Shown: positions 10,901 through 20,670, counted from the stretch's first letter. The stretch is 64,000 bases of DNA from Aplidium turbinatum (GCA_918807975.1 OU964923.1:6200001-6264000), one strand, 5' to 3'. Notes: generated by a model not told the origin, from the letters alone. Numbers and translations are program-made.

Positions 10901-11482
10901 CTATGTAGATAACAAGTTCACAATTACAATCCAGTGAGAACAGCCTAGGCTATGCAACTGTATCATCTACAGCAACGTGTATCAAAGTACCTGGCCATAC
11001 ATCTAAGCTTAAATAAAAGTTCATGCACACTACCTCCCTACACCAAGTAGCCTACACAAAAAACCTCTCATTTCAACCATGCAGAAAACACCTCCACATT
11101 CCTCACTAGAACTGCTGACCAATCTCAAAATAGTTTTAAAATTGCTGAGTCACGTAGTAATAATCTCAAAGCAGTCTTTTTGATCGAGAAATTCCAAAGT
11201 AAGAGGTTGCCAAGCCAGTTTTGACTGCCAATTCCAATGAGTGAAAGGAAAAAAAATCCACTGGGGTCCCAATCTTCAAGAAGTCCTCATTTGATGCATG
11301 CACCGCCAAAATAAACTTTTTTTTTTTAAATAGCTAAAAAAAGGACAGATAAAGACATTGGATCTTCCATCATTCACATTTTTTTGCTTGAAAGACCTTT
11401 TTACCTTGGACGTATGGATACGTCCTTGGTCATCATGGCAAAAATCCCAAGACGTACTCATACGTCCGTGGTCGCGAAAGAG
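7995..11482 (-). mobile_element. Complete piggyBac element
   Basis: TTAA lies at both ends (7991-7994 and 11483-11486), the obligatory piggyBac target. The tips are inverted: CTCTTTCGCAACCACG on the left and CGTGGTCGCGAAAGAG on the right. A CGTATG/ACGT-rich sub-terminal stretch sits near the right end. Removing the element rejoins the host frame (Ser-Ile-Lys-Ile) precisely, so the insertion was clean. It carries one uninterrupted transposase. It is 3,488 bp, in the usual range, and may still be competent. Confidence 0.92.
8745..10709 (-). CDS. piggyBac transposase, intact
   Basis: Single 654-residue frame encoding a cut-and-paste transposase that acts in the nucleus on TTAA sites. An acidic, Ser-rich N-terminus (1-60) precedes a basic stretch (PPRKQRRQ) that could serve as a nuclear signal. 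The RNase H-like core carries the piggyBac triad: D314 in LSMDEGTCPFKG, D390 in FMDRYYSS, and D495 in HMGGVDRSDQ, followed by the conserved Trp-rich WWKKLFFHLL. The C-terminus is the family's cysteine-rich zinc-binding domain (CRVCSHRGQ ... CDTCKVPLC ... CFKIYH), which reads the end repeats. All family landmarks are present and length is typical (about 550-650). The start at 10709 (two adjacent Met codons) is the first in the frame. No intron is needed. The 3' untranslated stretch runs to the left tip. Confidence 0.95.
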   Translation of the reverse strand: MMNSNSHLSTSSISSSGSSDEEFEEFSGNSGSEVMCSDSSDSALTDKSSSDDDSSLPPRKQRRQTVMTANYAAGAAISTSTLPAISVASVHLRGRAATRHRGRDRPPRTSRGNHRFSLPPVRHSPSSSPVPVDVLPADWSDNIADIPPAPCFTEIPAVNIGLFNADVLPIDVFYKIFDDQFFSMLKEQTNTYARQCKRSTTAKNKGIAETFKTCSVQDMKTVIAVIFHMALLKKPTLYDSWSTKKVLQSTFAPACMPRHRFLAIMSMLHVADNADYIPNGNSGHDPLFKIRPLISYLQEKFQHAMVPEQKLSMDEGTCPFKGLVKFRVYNPNKSNKWGIKLYQVCEASSGYCCSFEVYAGTDGDSSNSTYDTTMRILRNYLDKGYWVFMDRYYSSPTLFDDLAARNTMVTGTCMPNRRGLPLSYLRTTLKSGEVIACRRDQLLALKWKDKRDVLMLSTAHSDEMCQVSVRTRGGRTTKDKPLVVQDYNKHMGGVDRSDQLLSYYPFARKSMKWWKKLFFHLLSLGMVNGHVLYNKIREGHHLQKTSFQTFIESITEALVHSAPSLPKQPAPVTQHRLVGRHFLEKNPPTAKKQTPQKKCRVCSHRGQYEKEHNIPIRKRKETTLQCDTCKVPLCATPCFKIYHTADRYEVPDQD

Positions 11483-11521
11483 TTAATGGAGTAAATCAGC
11501 ATTGCCGTCCATCTGGCTTTA

Positions 11522-12180
11522 GGGTCATTCTCTGTCAACTCAACCAGGCCATTCAACCCAAAGTCTCAGATTTTGCTGAAATTATGTTTGTTTGAAAGAG
11601 AATTTAATTCTGAGCAAAATAAACTTTGTTTTATCAAAATCGTACAAGTGGTTGCGATGTTACGGCTTTTTAAAAATACTTAGTTTTTGTGCTCAGTGAA
11701 CCGTGAAAAGTAGTAGTTTTTCGAGATGTTGTTTACAAACTGCCACAACTTTATTTTGAGTTGGAGTTGGAACCTGAAACTTAGCTTTTTGAATAGGTTA
11801 GTCTCTAAGCTGTACTTAGGAACAACTTTTATGCATATTTAATTGAGGTCAAAGGTCATGCATGGCTGCAAAGTTCATGTGATTTTCAAAATCACTCATG
11901 CGGAACACAAGTTCAACGTCTAATTTCTCAAAAGTATATCTTTCAATTTTTTTGAGTAAGGTACCATTGGAAAGCTTTTTTCATGTACTTTCTGCTCACA
12001 CTGGTCCCATTGCTCATATCAAATGTTATGATGATCATATGAGGGTTAGAACACAAGCTACCAAAATTTCGACAAAAATTTTCCTAGGTGCACTGAAATT
12101 GCACCAAGCAGTTTTTCTGCTTTATTAATGTGTTGCAAAGTGACACCTGATTTAGACTGTGACAGAAATTCATCCCAAAA
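11522..12180 (+). repeat. Left inverted arm of the TTTA element
   Basis: Runs from the GGGTCATTC tip to about GACAGAAATTCATCCCAAA. Its partner is the complement at 15253-15915. Confidence 0.85.
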
Positions 12181-12393
12181 CTGAAAATTGTACATGAATG
12201 CCAAAAGTTGAATTGTCACACACTGCCTAAAACTTCAGTTTTTATAGGGTCCTTCGTATAGTGTATGACACTTTAGTGAAGTTGCTGCCTACTGTCCATG
12301 TATAATTTATCATCTTTCTTTTTCGACCTTGCAGATAAACTTTCTTAATACTAACAGCCTAAACTACATCTACATGACCTAACTTGATTTGAA

Positions 12394-14949
12394 ATGAACA
12401 TGGATCTGGAGAGCTGCAGTATTGGAATCCTCATCAATAAGGAAACAGAGTGTCACAAGCTCACATTTGCTAAAACAAAAGCATTGGTTTACTTTGCATT
12501 AATAAAAGAAGAAGATAAAGAAAAACTTCTCTATCGGACGCAACTGGAAAACAAAAAGGATGACATTGTTACTGTTTGTGCACACCACAAAGCACAATTT
12601 ATTGAAAAATATGAAATGCAGCAACGAAAGTGCTGTGATCCGTTTAAAGCCCACAAGAGAGATATCAAAGTAAGGCTACAAGTAATCTCTACAAAATTTG
12701 CCAAGCTTTTACGAGAAAAACATTATGTAATAATTCCTGGAAAAAAAGTTTGTGGCAACTGCAAAATTCGGTTAAATCAGATATGTGAGGCTTCAAGTTC
12801 ATCTTCCGCTGAATTGACAGGTCACAGTACCGACAGCGAAGCAAGCAATTATGATGCTGAATTGTCCACTAGTGCCCTAAATACAAGCTTGATGGAGATT
12901 GGGCAGTCTCCAATAAAAGTACATGGTGTCGCCTCCAGTAGCAGACCTATCTATGCCAAGCGCAAGCTATCCTTCGTTCAAGAAGAAATGAAAAAAAGAG
13001 TTGCCATTGCACTTGGTGTTGTTGAAGCTGATGATGAAGAAGAGTGTGACTTCGATGATATTCAACGGAAAGCCAATGAGTTTGACATATTAATGGGAAA
13101 GATAAAGGAAAAAATACACAAAGAAGGAACTACTCGCTCAGCAAAAATACAGCTGCTGACTTTCTCTCCGGATTCATGGCCACGAGATAAAATAGCTGAT
13201 TATTTTCAAGTTCCTGTTTATATGGTCAGAGCAGCTAAATCAGTGGTTAAAACCCACGGTATTTGCAGCATGCCACAACCCAGAAAAGGTAAAAATTTAA
13301 GTGAACATGTCAAGAAGGTTGTTAAAGATTTTTATTGCGATAACGAAAATGCAAGGATTATGCCTGGTGCTCATGACAGAGTAAGTGTAGCCCCCAATGT
13401 ATATGAACAAAAAAGGTTGATTTTGTGTACACTCAAAGAACTCTATCAATTGTTTAAACAGAGATATCCAGATGTTCAAATTGGGTTTTCGACCTTTGCT
13501 ACATTAAGACCAAAATGGTGTGTGCTTGCGGGATCATCTGGAACACATTCAGTTTGTGTATGCACCATCCATCAAAATGTTGTTTTAATGCTGAATGCCA
13601 CCAAAATTGAAGAGAAATATCATGATCTACTGGCAATGATGGTGTGTGATCTAGGCAGTACAAATTGCATGCTGCAACGATGTGAAAGTTGTCCTGGTGA
13701 TAGTATTGTCACGAATTTCCTGGAAAGCAAGTTTGATGATTTAAATGAAAATATTACTTTCAATCAATGGGTAACAGTAGACCGAACAGAAATGATCCAA
13801 CAAACACTGTCAGTCACTGAGTATCTCAACCTGCTTGTAGCCAAACTTCACAAGCTTTTACCTCATTCGTTTATTGCGAAGCAGCAGTCAATATACCTTA
13901 AAAACAGAAAAGACACACTGGAAAACGGAGATGTTCTATGCTTAATGGATTTCAGCGAAAATTATTCATTTCATGTCCAGGACGAGGCGCAAGGCTACCA
14001 CTGGACGCACAACAACTGCACCGTGCACCCAGTGGTATGCTACTACAGGGAAATGGAAGAACTGTCTCATGTGAGCTTGTGCTTTTTGTCAGAAAATTTA
14101 AGTCATGATGTTTGTATGGTGTATCAAATTCAAAATCAAACAATTGCTTACTTAAAACAGAAGTTTGAGCACATAAAAAGACTAGAATATTTCACAGATG
14201 GTTGTGCTGCTCAGTACAAAAACAGCAAGAACTTCCTCAACTTGTGTTATCACAAAGAAGATTTTGATGTTGATGCAATATGGTCTTTCTTTGCCACTAG
14301 CCACGGGAAGTCCGCGTGTGATGGTATTGGTGGGACAGTAAAGCGTTCCACAGCACTAGAAAGCCTAAGAAGACCGTATCAAAACCAAATTCTAAATGTG
14401 AAAGATATGTTATCACACTGCAAGATATCGATGCCGAGTATTCATTTCGAAGAGTTAGATGAACAGTGCTTGGCAACAACAAGAGAGATGCTTCAGTCAA
14501 GGTTTAAACAGGCAAATACAATAAAAGGCACAAGAAGTTTCCATCACTTTAAACCCTTATCAAAATCGGTTATTGCCACAAAAAGAATAAGTAATGATGA
14601 ACACTTCACATACATTGCTGATTTTTGTAAAACAAACCTTGAAAGAGAGATTATCAAGCAGTGTGGATATGTAGTGGCTGTTTATGATAGAGAGTGGTAT
14701 GTGGGGGTGGTAGCTGAAGTGGATCGGGACAATGGAGATGTTAAAGTGGATTTCTTGCATCCAAAAGGCCCAGCTACATCATTTCATTTCCCAAAACAGC
14801 AAGACACTTGTTGGGTTCCAGTAGATCATATTTTATGTCCGATTGAGACACCAAAAGTTACAACAGCACGAGGTCAATATCAGCTATCATCTGCAACTGT
14901 GAAAAAAATTTCATTGGTTTGGCAAGCATTTTTGGAGAAAAACATGTAG
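12394..14949 (+). CDS. 851-aa putative DDE transposase, intact
   Basis: Single open frame between the element's inverted arms, so most likely its transposase. Order of parts: N-terminal Cys/His cluster (VCAHH at ~62, KCCDPFKAH at ~79, KVCGNCKIRL at ~118), probably a zinc-binding DNA-recognition fold; a Ser/Asp-rich linker; a helix-turn-helix-like stretch (RDKIADYFQVPVYMVRAAKS, ~267-287); then a core with three conserved acidic motifs: D519 in LMDFSENYSF, D602 in YFTDGCAAQYKN, and D643 in GKSACDGIGGTVKR. Spacing and context suit an RNase H-like DDD/E nuclease (inference). The C-terminus (VAVYDREWYVGVVAEV … VDFLHPKGP … CWVPVDHILCPIE) looks like an SH3/Tudor-type barrel. Similar proteins are common and unannotated in invertebrate genomes. 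A degraded relative lies at 23790-24540. The ATG at 12394 follows the left arm by ~210 bp. Confidence 0.75.
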   Translation: MNMDLESCSIGILINKETECHKLTFAKTKALVYFALIKEEDKEKLLYRTQLENKKDDIVTVCAHHKAQFIEKYEMQQRKCCDPFKAHKRDIKVRLQVISTKFAKLLREKHYVIIPGKKVCGNCKIRLNQICEASSSSSAELTGHSTDSEASNYDAELSTSALNTSLMEIGQSPIKVHGVASSSRPIYAKRKLSFVQEEMKKRVAIALGVVEADDEEECDFDDIQRKANEFDILMGKIKEKIHKEGTTRSAKIQLLTFSPDSWPRDKIADYFQVPVYMVRAAKSVVKTHGICSMPQPRKGKNLSEHVKKVVKDFYCDNENARIMPGAHDRVSVAPNVYEQKRLILCTLKELYQLFKQRYPDVQIGFSTFATLRPKWCVLAGSSGTHSVCVCTIHQNVVLMLNATKIEEKYHDLLAMMVCDLGSTNCMLQRCESCPGDSIVTNFLESKFDDLNENITFNQWVTVDRTEMIQQTLSVTEYLNLLVAKLHKLLPHSFIAKQQSIYLKNRKDTLENGDVLCLMDFSENYSFHVQDEAQGYHWTHNNCTVHPVVCYYREMEELSHVSLCFLSENLSHDVCMVYQIQNQTIAYLKQKFEHIKRLEYFTDGCAAQYKNSKNFLNLCYHKEDFDVDAIWSFFATSHGKSACDGIGGTVKRSTALESLRRPYQNQILNVKDMLSHCKISMPSIHFEELDEQCLATTREMLQSRFKQANTIKGTRSFHHFKPLSKSVIATKRISNDEHFTYIADFCKTNLEREIIKQCGYVVAVYDREWYVGVVAEVDRDNGDVKVDFLHPKGPATSFHFPKQQDTCWVPVDHILCPIETPKVTTARGQYQLSSATVKKISLVWQAFLEKNM

Positions 14950-15252
14950 AGGAAAGAATAAGCAAAAACAGTAATTGCAACCCTCATTTCAAGTTTACAT
15001 TATTTGGTATGTTTTGTTACTTTCAGCTTCATATTATTCATGAATTTTATCTCACTTGCGTGTGTTTAAGAATTTAACTATTGAAGTATCAAATTTTCAT
15101 TAGCAATGAGATGGACAGGGTCGTTCGTTAACAGTTTTGTTTGAGCTGATGCTATACAGCTGCTACTATAGTATACATGCGGCCGTGCAATGATGCATGC
15201 AAATCACTTTTAAAGACCTTTCTTCATAATAATAATAACATTTGATAACTTT

Positions 15253-15915
15253 GGGATGAATTTCTGTCACAGTCTAAATCAGGTATCACTTTGCAACACA
15301 TTAATAAAGCAGAAAACTGCTTGGTGCAATTTCAGCGCACCTAGGAAAATTTTTGTCGAAATTTTGGTAGCTTGTGTTCTAACCCTCATATGATCATCAT
15401 AACATTTGATATGAGCAATGGGACCAGTGTGAGCAGAAAGTACATGAAAAAAGCTTTCCAATGATACCTTACTCAAAAAAATTGAAAGATATACTTTTGA
15501 GAAATTAGACGTTGAACTTGTGTTCCGCATGAGTGATTTTAAAAATCACATGAACTTTGCAGCCATGTATGACCTTTGACCTCAATTAAATATGCATAAA
15601 AGTTGTTCCTAAGTACAGCTTAGAGACTAACCTATTCAAAAAGCTAAGTTTCAGGTTCCAACTCCAACTCAAAATAAAGTTGTGGCAGTTTGTAAACAAC
15701 ATCTCGAAAAACTACTACTTTTCACGGTTCACTGAGCACAAAAACTAAGTATTTTTAAAAAGCCGTAACATCGCAACCACTTGTACGATTTTGATAAAAC
15801 AAAGTTTATTTTGCTCAGAATTAAATTCTCTATCAAATAAGCATAAATTCAGAAAAATCTGAGACTTTGGGTTGAATTTTGCTATTTTTCTGGTTGAGTT
15901 GACAGAGAATGACCC
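15253..15915 (-). repeat. Right inverted arm of the TTTA element
   Basis: Complement of the left arm with few differences. A ~76-84-residue frame appears in both arms only because they are copies. Confidence 0.85.
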
Positions 15916-15919
15916 TTTA

Positions 15920-15998
15920 TGCAAAGCTCCTGGGTTTTTGAAGGTTATTGGATTTTGCAGTGAATTTTCCAGGAAAATACGACAGAGTTCAATGAACT
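15920..15998 (-). pseudogene. Upstream piece of the 10.6-kb element's gene
   Basis: Minus strand reads EFIELCRIFLENSLQNPITF then KNPGALH directly up to the TTTA site. With 11487-11520 it continues as KARWTAMLIYS and then, across the TTAA site, into the segment at 7990. An acceptor-like TTAATTAG precedes it, so an upstream exon may exist but is not identifiable. Confidence 0.55.
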
Positions 15999-16284
15999 CT
16001 AATTAATCACCCCTCTGGAAACTATGCTGAGCAATACAGCGTAACATCAGGAGACTTGGTAATTTCAAATTTTAAATCATTAAAAATTCAAGACAGAGTG
16101 ACTTCCCCTATACTATGGTGTCTACAGGCAGACTACAAGGGACGCTGCAGACTATCTTGAATCTTGATACATGCTGCTGAATACATCAGAAAGTTGGACT
16201 TGGGTTATGGTATACCAAATACATGGACCAAGCCAAACTTGAGTTTCAGTTTGAACTCAAGTTGGATCTTAGAATACAGGCCTT

Positions 16285-17133
16285 AGTATCCTATCCATGT
16301 CCTACTTAATCAGCATTAGCTGTTGCTGTGTTACTATTCATGATTCATGTCCCACTTGTATTGTCGTCATTGAATTTTTATCCTCCAGGACGGAAAAACA
16401 TCATTGAAGCACAGCACATAGTAGGCAATTTTTGCAGCACTCGCTTTGGAGTTGCCTGCAATACACTGTTTCCAGTGACTTACATTAGTATGACTGGAAT
16501 TTATTTTAACTACCCATTACTGTATGAAGGCAATCATTTTGACCTTTCTTGCACAAGAAAACAGCAACACAGTGGTTTCAGTAGCTGAAATTAATGTAAA
16601 CACTCTTTGGTGCGAAAAACAATGCGCTAAGCACAACACACCATGTTGCTGCCTGCTTAATGAAGGTTGTGTGAGCCCCTGCTGTGCTATTACTTATTGT
16701 GATGTCCTATTACTTCATAGATGGTTTTTGATAATATTGTGTCATGTGATTAATTTTGGTGTTGTGTCAGTTGCCACTTATGTTTGGTTGTTCACATCGT
16801 ATGTTTGGCTATTCAATATTCATGCCAACTGCTTTTCTTATGTTGTGCAAAAATGAAAAAAATTTTTTTTTTGCTCAGATTGTTATTTTGACAGCATTTT
16901 TGAATTAAAGTGGGGTATGGCAATAACTCTGATACCCAACAACCCATGTTTATCTAAAGTGGTTTTTGAGTTATGGCGATTGGAGTAGGCAGAAATTTTG
17001 GAGTCGCGGTGGGGGGGTAAACGAGGGGCCATGAAATTAAAAATTATTTCCAGGTTATTTTTTTCCCAAATAGAACAGAATTAACTTAGGGACAGATCAA
17101 AATTCAAATAAAGGGAGCAAATGAAACACCCTA
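16285..17133 (-). repeat. Right inverted arm of the 10.6-kb element
   Basis: Inverted copy of the left arm with scattered single-base differences. The high identity suggests recent insertion or gene conversion between arms. The inner end of both arms falls in a palindromic MITE-like unit. Confidence 0.85.
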
Positions 17134-17577
17134 GTGGTCATTCAATCACGCAGCACTAGTTCAGTTGTAAAGTAGTCCTGAACAGAAAAAGGTTTATTCA
17201 ACCAACTTTTTCAGATTCAAAATAATGTTTCAATTGAAGCCCTTAGTGTAAAAAGGTGATAAGTCAAAAAAGTTGTTTTCGCGAAAAAGCTTTTTGAAGT
17301 TTCATAACTTTGCAAAGTTACCCTGTTCACGCATCTGCCCAATTCCTTATATTTTTCTAATCTTTCGATAGCTGGTGATGATTAGAACTATCTTTTACAT
17401 CGATATGACATCTTGGTTAAATTACTGTTTGTTTATTTGAACATAAATTGACATATCACCTTTATCCACAGTGTTTCACAAACTTTGAAAGAAGTTTTGT
17501 TTATTGAAAAACGTGATTTGTTTAAAAAACACTGCATGATACAGCAAAAGAAACCGAAGTAATATAACAGAAACTGC

Positions 17578-19400
17578 TTAGCAATCTTCACGATCCTCAA
17601 GACTGTCACGCTCCACCAAGCGTTCGTAGAACCAGCGGTGTTGTTCTGGGTTATAAGGCATTTGTTTTTGTATATCTGCTAATTTTTTCGCAGCAATCCC
17701 GTATGAGAAATCTTGTTTCTTTTTAAGAGCTGCCATGTCAATGGTGTCCAAGAGATTCTGGCTTTTTCGTTTGTGTTGGATATCTACCGTTTTCCAAGTG
17801 GTTTCGTTGAGGCTGTATTTGTAATTAATCTTGCCAAATTCCAAAAAGCGCAAAGCGCAAACCTTCTGAACAGAGAAATCTTCCTTCTCCTCATTTTTCT
17901 TTCGCCGCACCAACTCAAGGCGTGAAGGAAGATCTTTGAAGCGGTAGAAGTTGTTTGACATATCATAAACAATGTACTTGTTTCTGTGCTTCGTGTCACG
18001 AATAATTTCCTTGTACTGGGATGGTAAATAAACAGTCTGGTGTCGTCGAAGTTGCTTCTCTATCGATCCAAAATCTCGATCGCAGTCCATGTATGTATGT
18101 CCCACAACAGGGAATTTGTGATAAATCTCCTTGAATCTTCCAGAAAGGAGCAATTTTTGCCAGAACGTGATGGTAAAAAGCTTTTATTCTGCCCACCACA
18201 CGAATCAGACCACGCTAAAAGTTTATCACCTTTAATATCAGCTTCTAAAAAGAAGGCATGCAACGATGACAATATTTCATCAGGCCCCCGTCCACCTTCA
18301 TTCTGCACCCAGGAAAACATGAAACCATTTTCCTCCACATCACCATCACCTTTCATTCGAACCATATGTATTCCCAGGTTATAAAACCAGACTTGTCGCA
18401 AATAAAAGACAATGGACGTAGATAACTTGGGCAAAGGCATGGTTTGCTGCAGGTCAAAACACATAAAAGTCGTTCCTTTTCTGCTCTTAGCTTCTTCCCG
18501 GTCAGCTTTCATTTCAATGCCTGCTTGTTTCACATCTTCGAGATGGCTCGTTATGTTAGTGTTATCAATCATGTCACAGACACTACATGTGTCAGACTTT
18601 GGTGAACCAAAACCCAAGTTGAAGTCCTCGGAGAACACCTTGTTATAATACCCTTGCTCTACAAACATCGGATCTTTTTCTTTTTGCGGCAAGCCATTGA
18701 CGTATTCTCGGTAGATTTTAGCAAGGCTAAGCGTTGGTGACAAGTATTCACGATACGGGTTGTGGCTACGGCTGTAGTGTGATTGTACACTAGGAAATTG
18801 TTTAATATGAGTTTTAATGTTCTCTTTTATTGAATCATCAATTTTGTTTGGTCTGTTTGCGTGCTTTCCTCTTCCATCGTCCTTTGGTGTAACATTGCCT
18901 TCCTTCACCTGAGCATTGATGAGATCAATTCGTTTTCTTTTAACTTGAAAAATATTCATAAGGGCACTTTTACAGATATAAACTTCCTCAGCTATGACAG
19001 TAGTTTCTTCACACCTTGTTGTGGAAACTTTCACCCTGTACCTGAAAGACATGGCATGATGTTTCTCAGCACTTTTTCTTTTTTGAACTGGAGTAAATCC
19101 TTCGATACAACCGAATAAAATTTGTTGCTGTTGATCATAAGTTTTGGAGTAAAAATCTGTGAACAGGCGCTGCCGCACATCCATGCTTATTTTTGATGAG
19201 CATTTTCTTCTGCAATTTTCGGCGCATAACTGGCCATTACAAACTGCCTTTCCTTCTCCAGTAACACGCTTCTGCTTTCTTATGTTTCTTGGCCATGCTG
19301 ATTGGTTACTCTTTCGCTTTCTTGATTTTTTCTTCATTGTGACATCACTGCTTTCATGCATTTCACCATAACCAATACCTGAATAATTCAAAAGATCCAC
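17578..19400 (-). pseudogene. Transposase of the AATT element, 'DxCGGQN' family, one frameshift
   Basis: Two overlapping frames (446 and 191 residues) form one gene broken by a single frameshift near 18170. A basic N-terminus (WPRNIRKQKRV) precedes a Cys cluster (CNGQLCAENCRRKCSSK), likely zinc-binding. Further on are KHANRPNKIDDSIKENIKTH, HYSRSHNPYREYLSP and a second Cys pair (SDTCSVCDMID). Three acidic motifs then follow: D316 in FMCFDLQQTMPLPKL, D399 in AWSDSCGGQNKS, and after the shift VVGHTYMDCDRDFGSIEK. This order is typical of a large set of unannotated invertebrate transposon proteins and fits an RNase H-like DDD core (inference). The C-terminus is Lys-rich. An upstream exon is likely at 19605-19791, with short splice-like signals between, though phases do not join cleanly. 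Confidence 0.65.
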
Positions 19401-19604
19401 TTATTGAAAATAGAAGAGAAATAAATCAGAAACATGAATACCATACATAGGCCTACCATTACTTGCGATGCCTGATTCAGCCGTGTTTAATTGAGCAGAA
19501 CTAACTTGAGACGAACCTTCTGTATCACCAACCTCTGGAAGTAATAAACTTTTAAATGAAACTAAAAACACCATTTAAAAAGGTGATATAAGGAAGACTC
19601 TTAC

Positions 19605-19791
19605 CAATTTCCTGATTAATTTCCGTAAGCTCATCAGAATCACTAGCTTCTCTGTTCGCGTTTTCATCTAATTGATATGATGGGTCTGCAATATCATCAT
19701 CACACACAGATTCATCATCACTCTCTGCGAGAGCATTGCCTATCTGTTCAAGCTCAGAATTTAGTACAACTTTACCTTGCCTGTGTGACAT
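19605..19791 (-). CDS. Probable first exon of the AATT-element transposase
   Basis: Starts MSHRQGKVVLNSELEQIG and continues as an acidic stretch (SDDESVCDDDIADPS), ending at a donor-like GTAAGA. It is in the same strand and element as the transposase. A middle exon at about 19457-19535 has acceptor and donor consensus, but joining it leaves the frame disturbed, so the gene is either mis-modelled or broken here. Confidence 0.45.
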
Positions 19792-20670
19792 GCTTCAGCC
19801 TAGCAGCTTAGCTGAAAAATGAAAGGGATTTGAAATGAAGTGGCCTAACTGAAATGAAGTAGCCTAACTGAATGCAACTCAAAATCACTCAACTAAAATC
19901 TGCTGGATACCGCTTTTGGATATACTAAACCTGGAAGTTTCAGCCTGGTTCTATGCTGACACGTGTTTAGCCTGCTTGACTAGGGTTGCCAGAGGTTAAT
20001 ATAAAAAGGAGCCCAAGTTTAAGCAAAAAGTAGCCCAATTTTTTATGGGCTTCTAAACTGGACATGCATCACTGATTATCTCAACTGCGTTTCCATTCGT
20101 GTAACCACAAAAGTTCTCGATTTCCACGCATTTTAAAATGAGCGGCAATTTGATTGAACAGCAAATTAAAAAAATGAACAGTTTTAAAATGAACAGCAAA
20201 TTTGATTGATTGGAAATCCTAAGGAGTTATGTCAAACCAAATGAAGCATGGTTGTTTACCCGTTTAGCATGCAAAAAGGTGGTATGTCAGGACATATCGC
20301 CATTTTGCTTGCCAACTTAAAAAAATGTTGAGACAAATCTCCTTTTGACTGCTCCTACTTTCTTTTATCGTCGTAGTTGACATATCATCTTTTTCCAGAA
20401 AATGGATGACCTAATGGAAGTGCCAAAAATTGAGAAATCTCAATTTTCCAAAAAAGTGACATATCACCTTTTTACACTAAGGGCTTCAATTGATCATGCT
20501 ACTTGCTGTACGTTTGGCGAAAATGTATTCAGAACTTCTGAAGTGGAAACAAGATGCAGTGTGACATTACACAAAAAAGCAAACGTAACCAAGACGGAAG
20601 GAAATGTAACCTGTTGGAAATAGGCGTATATACAATGGCAAATTGCATCTTGCTGTAGTGATTGAAATAT

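Larger units (their letters stand above)
11522..15915 (+). mobile_element. Complete 4.4-kb element, TTTA TSD, long inverted ends, superfamily unassigned
   Basis: TTTA lies at both ends (11518-11521 and 15916-15919) with tips GGGTCATTCTCTGTCAAC and the complement. The arms are inverted repeats of about 660 bp (to ~12180 on the left, from ~15253 on the right), nearly identical apart from a short indel near the tips. Excising it with one TTTA rejoins the interrupted host frame exactly (…PGALHKARW…), which confirms both the boundaries and the 4-bp TSD. It holds one uninterrupted 851-codon gene. A 4-bp TSD recalls Kolobok-type elements (TTAA), but the site here is TTTA and the protein is not one I can place in a named superfamily. 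Confidence 0.85.
6508..17133. mobile_element. 10.6-kb composite DNA transposon with ~0.9-kb inverted ends
   Basis: Both tips read TAGGGTGTTTCATTTGC going inward, and the perfect 8-mer GTGGTCAT lies just outside each (6500-6507 and 17134-17141). The inverted arms are nearly identical over about 0.85-0.9 kb. The interior is a minus-strand gene in three pieces, split by a piggyBac at TTAA and by a 4.4-kb element at TTTA. Without those two guests it would be about 2.7 kb. The piece of gene has the motifs PGALHKARW and INDCAERYVKL, seen in an abundant invertebrate transposon-associated protein that I cannot name. An 8-bp TSD fits hAT, P or some Mutator-like groups; the long arms favour none decisively. 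Confidence 0.8.
17236..20487 (-). mobile_element. 3.25-kb element with AATT TSD
   Basis: AATT flanks both tips (17232-17235, 20488-20491). The tips are GAAGCCCTTAGTGTAAAAAG and its complement, followed by GTGATAAGTCA / TGACATATCAC motifs that recur several times inside both ends (for example near 17450 and 20380). Inverted ends are about 35 bp. It carries a minus-strand transposase gene with one clear frameshift. A related, gene-less element with the same target and tip pattern lies at 42585-43899. The superfamily is not one I can name with confidence. Confidence 0.75.

Noticed and set aside
11898-12128. A 76-residue frame matched at 15279-15530
   Set aside because: Both lie in the inverted arms of the TTTA element and are copies of one non-coding sequence.
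11522-15915. Assignment of the TTTA element to Kolobok
   Set aside because: Kolobok uses TTAA; the target here is TTTA and the protein motifs were not recognised as Kolobok-type.
16328-16856. Two open frames of 86 and 110 residues repeated at 6789-7317
   Set aside because: They exist in both places only because these are inverted arms of one element; composition is not protein-like.
6508-17133. Assignment of the 10.6-kb element to hAT on the basis of its 8-bp TSD
   Set aside because: Its tips and ~0.9-kb arms are not hAT-like and its gene lacks hAT motifs, so the superfamily is left open.
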